Origin: an uncultured Pseudoflavonifractor sp.
GTDB taxonomy: Bacteria; Bacillota; Clostridia; Oscillospirales; Oscillospiraceae
DNA length: 55,523 nucleotides
Assembly (NCBI GenBank): GCA_947644625.1
Contig: CANRZY010000003.1
Location: 1-55,523, forward strand
Direction of reading: 5' to 3'
The position numbers were made by a program, and so were the translations under genes. This document shows positions 51,205 to 55,523 of the stretch, one piece after another (the stretch's first letter is position 1; the number at the start of each line of letters is the position of its first letter). The notes beneath the pieces were generated by a model. It saw nothing but the letters and a program-made list of their open reading frames with translations. It searched no databases and had not been told where the DNA came from.

Positions 51205-51993
51205 TTATTTGCCCAGGTAAGCCAGAATACCGCCGTCTACATAGAGAACATGTCCATTGACATAATCGCTGGCCTCAGAGGCCAGAAAAATCACCGGACC
51301 CATCAGATCCTTAGGATCCCCCCAACGTCCGGCCGGAGTCCGCTCCCGGATAAACTGGTCAAAGGGATGAAGGGCGCCATCCGGCTGTGGCTCCCGCAGC
51401 GGGGCGGTCAAATCAGTCGCGATATAACCGGGTCCAATGCCGTTGCACTGGATATTGGCGCCGCCAAACTCCGAGCAGATGTTCCGGGTAAGCATCTTTA
51501 TTCCTCCTTTGGCGGAAGAATAGGCCGCCAGCGTCCCCCTTCCCACCTCGCTCATCATGGAACAAATGTTGATGATCTTGCCATGCCCCTTCTCCAGCAT
51601 GCCGGGAATCACAGCCTTGCTGACAATGAAGGGGGCAATCAGGTCAACATGAATGACCTGAGTAAAATCCTCCACCTCCATCTCTGTCATGGGGATCCTT
51701 TTGTTGATACCGGCATTGTTGACCAAGATATCAATAACTCCCACTTCCGCTCGGATCCGGGCCACCATCCCCTGTACCGCCGCCTCTTCTGTCACGTTGC
51801 ACACATAGCCATGTGCCTTCACCCCGGCCGTCTCATAGGCTTTCAGGCCCTCCTCCAGGCTCCTTTCACTGGTGCAGTTAAAGCACACGGTAGCTCCCGC
51901 CTGCCCAAGGCCAATTCCCAAGGCAAGACCAATGGACCTGGCTCCTCCAGTGACCAGAGCGACCTTACCGGAAAGGTCAAAAATGTTTATCAC
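51205..51993 (-). CDS. kduD: 2-deoxy-D-gluconate 3-dehydrogenase / DKII reductase
   Basis: A 262-residue short-chain dehydrogenase. NAD site VALVTGGARSIGLALGIGLG; catalytic Ser in INICSMMSEVGRG; Tyr-Lys in AAYSSAKGG. The end (HPFDQFIRERTPAGRWGDPK, VIFLASEASDYVNGHVLYVD) matches the KduD / gluconate-5-dehydrogenase group. It would reduce 2,5-diketo-3-deoxygluconate to KDG. GTG 51993 follows GTAGGAGG at nine bases. Downstream of kduI. Confidence 0.9.
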   Translation of the reverse strand: MINIFDLSGKVALVTGGARSIGLALGIGLGQAGATVCFNCTSERSLEEGLKAYETAGVKAHGYVCNVTEEAAVQGMVARIRAEVGVIDILVNNAGINKRIPMTEMEVEDFTQVIHVDLIAPFIVSKAVIPGMLEKGHGKIINICSMMSEVGRGTLAAYSSAKGGIKMLTRNICSEFGGANIQCNGIGPGYIATDLTAPLREPQPDGALHPFDQFIRERTPAGRWGDPKDLMGPVIFLASEASDYVNGHVLYVDGGILAYLGK

Positions 51994-52044
51994 AACGCAT
52001 ATCCTCCTACGGTTAAATTCCTGCTGCATTTTCTCCATAGAAAA

Positions 52045-52081
52045 TCCGTCCCGGCAGATCCAAACATCCAGCCGGGACGGA
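52045..52081. terminator. Hairpin between kduI and kduD
   Basis: TCCGTCCCGGC and GCCGGGACGGA around a 15-base loop, with T-rich tails on both sides. It could attenuate transcription from kduI into kduD. Confidence 0.7.
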
Positions 52082-52089
52082 AGCTCTTT

Positions 52090-52926
52090 TTATCGCAATT
52101 CGTTGGTGGGAATGCCGTCCATATCGTCAAAGTCCTGATTCTCGCCGCACATACCCCAGATAAAGGTATAGTTGCTGGTGCCAACGCCGGAATGGATGGA
52201 CCAGGAGGGGGAGATAACAGCCTCTTCGTTGTGCATTATGATGTGCCGGGTCTCGCCGGGCTGCCCCATCATGTGGAACACCGCCTGATCCGGCGCCACA
52301 TCAAAGTACAGATATACCTCCATCCGTCGCTCGTGGGTATGACTCGGCATAGTGTTCCATACATTACCGGGCATTAGGGCGGTCATGCCCATGCTGAGCT
52401 GGCAGCTTTCGCATACGGCGGGATGAATATATTGGCGAAGAACCCGCTCATTGACCGTCTCCTGACTGCCCAAATGGTTATACCGTGCCTTATCCATGGG
52501 AATATGGACCGTGGGACAGGTCCGATGAGCAGGACAAGAATTGATATAGAACTTGGCAGGATTGGCCGGATCCACCGACGCAAATGCCAATTCCTTTGTC
52601 CCCATCCCCACGTAAATACCGTCCTTGGAATTCATGGGATATTCCTTACCGTCCAGTATAATGACACCGTCGCCGCCGATATTGATGGCTCCCAACTCCC
52701 GGCGGGCCAGGAAAAAGGGGGCGGCCAGCTCCTTGCAGGTATCCAGCTTCAGTGATGCTTTTACCGGCATGATACCTCCGGCAATGATACGGTCCTGATG
52801 GGAATATGTCAAATTGATCTGGTCCGGCTGAAAGAGCCCGGAAATGTGATAGTGACGGCGAAGCTCCGCAGTGTCATACCCCTTGGAATCCTCAGGGTGG
52901 TTGGCATACCGAACATCAAAATTCAT
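52090..52926 (-). CDS. kduI: 5-keto-4-deoxyuronate isomerase
   Basis: A 278-residue cupin isomerase turning 4-deoxy-L-threo-5-hexulosuronate (from pectin or glycosaminoglycan lyases) into 2,5-diketo-3-deoxygluconate. Conserved parts: MNFDVRYANHPEDSKGYDTA at the start, and the metal site PSHTHERRMEVYLYFD. Family length is normal. GGGAGTGAG precedes the start. A minus-strand TATAAT lies near 53,034-53,041. Confidence 0.95.
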   Translation of the reverse strand: MNFDVRYANHPEDSKGYDTAELRRHYHISGLFQPDQINLTYSHQDRIIAGGIMPVKASLKLDTCKELAAPFFLARRELGAINIGGDGVIILDGKEYPMNSKDGIYVGMGTKELAFASVDPANPAKFYINSCPAHRTCPTVHIPMDKARYNHLGSQETVNERVLRQYIHPAVCESCQLSMGMTALMPGNVWNTMPSHTHERRMEVYLYFDVAPDQAVFHMMGQPGETRHIIMHNEEAVISPSWSIHSGVGTSNYTFIWGMCGENQDFDDMDGIPTNELR

Positions 52927-53105
52927 GTTTCACTCACTCCCAATTTACAATGATGTTTCAGCGCCTAAAGAAATGCGTTTATGTCTCAGACGCTTTATTG
53001 GGATATTTTCACGAAACATCCCCTGATGCTTCTATTATAATATGTTGATTCCCTTCAGCCCATATCCAATTCGACGCGTTTTATTCACAATACGGATATC
53101 CCCTC

Positions 53106-53885
53106 TCAGCCGCCCATTCCCTCCGGCTCCCCTTGCGTTCCGTTTCTATCGGACTTTGCAAATTTTGATGGGGAACAGCCAAAATTTTTCTTGAATACAC
53201 GGGAAAAATACAAGGCGTCGTCAAAGCCGCACTGCTCCGCGATCTCCGCAATGGAATACTCGTTGGTCCACATGGCGGTAAGCATAGTCTCCGCCTTTTT
53301 CATCCGCAGCCGGATCATATATTCCAACGGAGTTACGCCCATTTCCTTTTTAAAAAGCTTTCGGAGATAGTCATAATTAAAGGGTATCTGACGAATCGTT
53401 TTGTCCAAGGCATAGGCAGGATCCGCGTAATTCTGAATAATGCTGGTACGTATCCGATCTACAGGCTCAGAAAATTCCCGGTTGCTGTGATATACGATCA
53501 TATAGCTGGAAATCAACTCCCCCAGCGCGGCCAATACCAGTTCCCTTTTCCTTATATCGGAGGAGAAATAATACTTTGCCTGGGAAAACGCGATCTCAAG
53601 ATGGCGCTCAGCGTCATCACTGACAAGAAAGCTCCCCCGAAACGGAAATGCCGGATCCTGAATGGTCAGATGAATATTGCTGAACCCCTCCTGACTGCAA
53701 TTGGAGTGAAGCTCATGAGGTGGAATGGCCACAGCCTCTCCGGCGCAATAGTTTATTACAGCTCCGCTCTCAAACCGGAAAATCCCCTTCCCGCTGGTAC
53801 AATAAACCAGTTCCCAATGATCGTGACTGTGCCAATGCACATCATAGGTACGGGGATGCTCACCAACAAACAGGATATTATTCAT
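53106..53885 (-). CDS. AraC-family regulator of kdu genes
   Basis: A 259-residue regulator with an N-terminal cupin (YDVHWHSHDHWELVYCTSGK, EAVAIPPHELHSNC) and a C-terminal AraC domain (FNYDYLRKLFKKEMGVTPLE, NEYSIAEIAEQCGFDDALYF, SRVFKKNFGCSPSKF). It lies upstream of kduI in the same direction. Probably an inducer-responsive activator of the kdu genes. GGGAGG precedes ATG 53885. Confidence 0.9.
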   Translation of the reverse strand: MNNILFVGEHPRTYDVHWHSHDHWELVYCTSGKGIFRFESGAVINYCAGEAVAIPPHELHSNCSQEGFSNIHLTIQDPAFPFRGSFLVSDDAERHLEIAFSQAKYYFSSDIRKRELVLAALGELISSYMIVYHSNREFSEPVDRIRTSIIQNYADPAYALDKTIRQIPFNYDYLRKLFKKEMGVTPLEYMIRLRMKKAETMLTAMWTNEYSIAEIAEQCGFDDALYFSRVFKKNFGCSPSKFAKSDRNGTQGEPEGMGG

Positions 53886-54121
53886 TCTTTGGCCTCCCTT
53901 TTATGTATCCCGGTTTTCCGTCGAACCATTAGCAGAAGAACCGTCTCATGGTCTTAATATATAGATCAAGACCTGCATTTTACACGAGTAGCTTCCACCA
54001 GCCCAATTTCTTTATATCCGTTTTATCTATATGCTTTGCCAAACAGTCCATCCCGCAAATTTATCATAAAGCAATTTTCTCGTCCCGTCAATGAAAAAGA
54101 TTTATTGGGTCATGTTTAAAC
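53886..54121. other. Intergenic region upstream of AraC gene
   Basis: An AT-rich gap that should hold the AraC gene promoter; no clear boxes and no gene seen. Confidence 0.5.
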
Positions 54122-54177
54122 AGCAAAAAAGGAGGCCCCTCATAGGCTCGCGCCTATAAGGAGACCCCCCTTTTTAT
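54122..54177. terminator. Bidirectional terminator after second kduD
   Basis: AAAAAAGGAGGCCCCTCATA and its imperfect complement around CTCGCGC, with A and T runs on the two sides. Confidence 0.85.
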
Positions 54178-54191
54178 CTTGTTTCCGTTTT

Positions 54192-54986
54192 TTATTTCGG
54201 CTGTTTTCCAATATAGGCCAAAATACCGCCGTCTACATAGAGGATGTGCCCATTGACAAAATCAGAAGCGGCAGAGGCCAAAAACACTGCGGGACCTCCC
54301 AGGTCTGTGGCATCCCCCCATCGCGCGGCAGGCGTCTTGGAAATGATGAACTGATCGAAAGGATGGCGGCTTCCGTCCGGCTGGATCTCACGCAACGGCG
54401 CAGTCTGCGGAGTGGCGATATAACCAGGGCCAATGCCGTTGCACTGAATGTTATATTCCCCGTACTCAGAGGCAATGTTTCGGGTCAACATCTTCAGTCC
54501 ACCTTTTGCGGCGGCGTAGGCAGACACGGTCTCACGTCCCAACTCGCTCATCATAGAACAGATGTTGATGATCTTTCCGCCTCCCTGCTGGATCATATCG
54601 GGAATTACGGCCTTGGAAACAATAAAGGGAGCGTTCAGATCCACATCAATGACCTGGCGGAATTCCGCCGCCTTCATCTCACACATGGGGATTCGCTTAA
54701 TGATCCCAGCGTTGTTTACCAGAACATTGATATGGCCCACCTCGGCAGTTACCTTGGCAATAAGGGCGTTAACAGCATCCTCGTCGGTAACATCGCAGAC
54801 ATAGCCGTGGGCCTTGATCCCAGCCTCTTTATATGCCGCAAGGCCCTTGTCCACCAGCTCCTGCTTAATATCGTTGAATACGATGGTCGCTCCGGCCTCC
54901 GCCATAGCGGCAGCAATGGCAAACCCAATGCCATAGCTGGCTCCGGTAATAAGGGCTACTTTTCCGTCCAAGCGAAACTTATCCAT
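54192..54986 (-). CDS. Second KduD-like short-chain dehydrogenase
   Basis: A 264-residue paralogue of the enzyme at 51205-51993. NAD site VALITGASYGIGFAIAAAMA, catalytic INICSMMSELGRE, Tyr-Lys in SAYAAAKGG, same tail (HPFDQFIISKTPAARWGDAT). Much of the chain is identical between the two. Possible roles: DKII reductase under another regulator, or gluconate 5-dehydrogenase. AGGAGGTAG precedes ATG 54986. Confidence 0.9.
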   Translation of the reverse strand: MDKFRLDGKVALITGASYGIGFAIAAAMAEAGATIVFNDIKQELVDKGLAAYKEAGIKAHGYVCDVTDEDAVNALIAKVTAEVGHINVLVNNAGIIKRIPMCEMKAAEFRQVIDVDLNAPFIVSKAVIPDMIQQGGGKIINICSMMSELGRETVSAYAAAKGGLKMLTRNIASEYGEYNIQCNGIGPGYIATPQTAPLREIQPDGSRHPFDQFIISKTPAARWGDATDLGGPAVFLASAASDFVNGHILYVDGGILAYIGKQPK

Positions 54987-55203
54987 ACCCGCTACCTCCT
55001 AAAAATTCTGTTCTTTCCCGCTTTATGCAGGAAATTATCTATTATTTATGATACCATAACCTAAATAAGGCGCGATAGGACAGAACGGACACGCATTGCA
55101 ACAGAACGGATAAAAACTTCTTTTGGAGCTCCGGCGGGAAACAGTCCTCTTTGGTACAGCCAGAAGCAAAGGCGAACAGTTTTCTCTGCGGGGATAAAAA
55201 TAA

Positions 55204-55237
55204 AGCAATACCTCCCACTGACGCAGGAGGTATTGCG
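55204..55237 (-). terminator. Terminator of tRNA-Arg
   Basis: Minus-strand GCAATACCTCC-loop-GGGAGGTATTGC followed by TTTATTTTTAT. Confidence 0.85.
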
Positions 55238-55239
55238 TA

Positions 55240-55316
55240 TGGTACGGCTGGAGGGACTCGAACCCCCGACCTACTGGTTCGTAGCCAGTCACTCTATCCA
55301 GCTGAGCTACAGCCGC
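55240..55316 (-). tRNA. tRNA-Arg (ACG)
   Basis: A class I cloverleaf: acceptor GCGGCTG with CAGCCGT, anticodon stem ACTGG/CCAGT, loop CTACGAA giving ACG (inosine wobble), T-loop GGTTCGAGTCC, encoded CCA (55240-55242). Confidence 0.93.
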
Positions 55317-55414
55317 ATGCCGTTTATCAACAGCTTGATTATTTTAGCACAGGAAAAGAAAAAATGCAAGCTTTTTTTTCCATGTTCATACCTTCGCTTG
55401 ACAAGGGCAGACAC

Positions 55415-55491
55415 GGTTTTGCGGGGCCCAAGCCGCCCCCGGACAGCGTTTTATCTCCTTGCCGGGAACGCCTTGGGCTCCCGCAAAACTC
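55415..55491. other. Long imperfect stem-loop near window end
   Basis: Arms GTTTTGCGGGGCCCAAG (from 55416) and CTTGGGCTCCCGCAAAAC (to about 55489) with an inner CCCCCGG/CCGGG pair. A TTGACA lies at 55399-55404. It could be a structured RNA or a chromosomal repeat; the rest is outside the window. Confidence 0.45.
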
Positions 55492-55523
55492 CTTCGGACC
55501 CCAGAGGGCCCCAAAGGGTGTGA

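Noticed and set aside
54987-55203. Possible gene between kduD paralogue and tRNA-Arg
   Set aside because: Only short frames without ribosome sites; nothing recognisable.
55233-55523. Plus-strand frame at the right end
   Set aside because: It begins inside the complement of tRNA-Arg and has no ribosome site.

Overview
The window looks like part of a Clostridia chromosome, most likely an Oscillospiraceae relative (Flavonifractor / Intestinimonas / Oscillibacter type), carrying a large prophage. Basis: GC-rich phage DNA, Gram-positive style Shine-Dalgarno sites, a spore-type GH18 remnant, an efp gene next to a CD1247-type zinc-ribbon gene, and anaerobe-type uronate catabolism. Identifications come from reading translations and motifs; no database search was run.

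Positions 1 to about 38,245: a temperate prophage whose left end lies outside the window. Almost everything reads leftward on the minus strand. From right to left: serine integrase (plus strand), a lysogeny-control block with three XRE-type regulators and divergent promoters, small early genes, a PcfK/PcfJ-like pair, DUF3102 and YopX-type genes, an HUH (rolling-circle type) replication protein, terminase small and large subunits, portal, scaffold, decoration-like protein, major capsid, adaptor, a collagen-like protein with its neighbouring glycosyltransferase, holin, amidase, fibre/nozzle-like tail genes, a probable internal virion protein, and finally one reading frame of at least 3,432 codons that runs off the window. 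That last gene is a giant polyvalent-type protein with a J-domain-like segment, a nuclease-fold-like segment and two HExxH motifs. No tape measure, sheath or tube gene is seen, so the virion is probably short-tailed (podovirus-like).

Position about 38,234 to 38,252: the prophage/host junction. The integrase stop codon is followed 13 bases later by the 3' part of a GH18 glycosidase gene of the spore-hydrolase kind, starting exactly at its conserved YTYGPP segment, so the phage appears to have integrated inside that gene.

38,253 to 42,240: host housekeeping: a structured intergenic region, three tRNA-Ser genes (CGA, TGA, GCT), a hotdog thioesterase, a sirtuin, a CD1247-like protein and elongation factor P.

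42,242 to 55,000: a hexuronate/pectin-oligomer catabolic island. uxaC, uxaA and uxaB convert galacturonate to 2-keto-3-deoxygluconate (KDG). kduI and two kduD paralogues bring unsaturated uronides to the same intermediate. Two PfkB kinases (kdgK) phosphorylate KDG and an Eda fusion protein cleaves KDPG. Two AraC regulators and a palindromic operator suggest inducer control. The window closes with tRNA-Arg(ACG) and a long stem-loop cut by the window end.

The most unusual sequence features are dispersed short repeats in the phage: a palindromic element of about 57 bp embedded in three genes and translated in two different frames, a hairpin family in the spacers of the packaging/head genes, a duplicated scaffold 3' end, and copies of a TAGGGGCGG palindrome.
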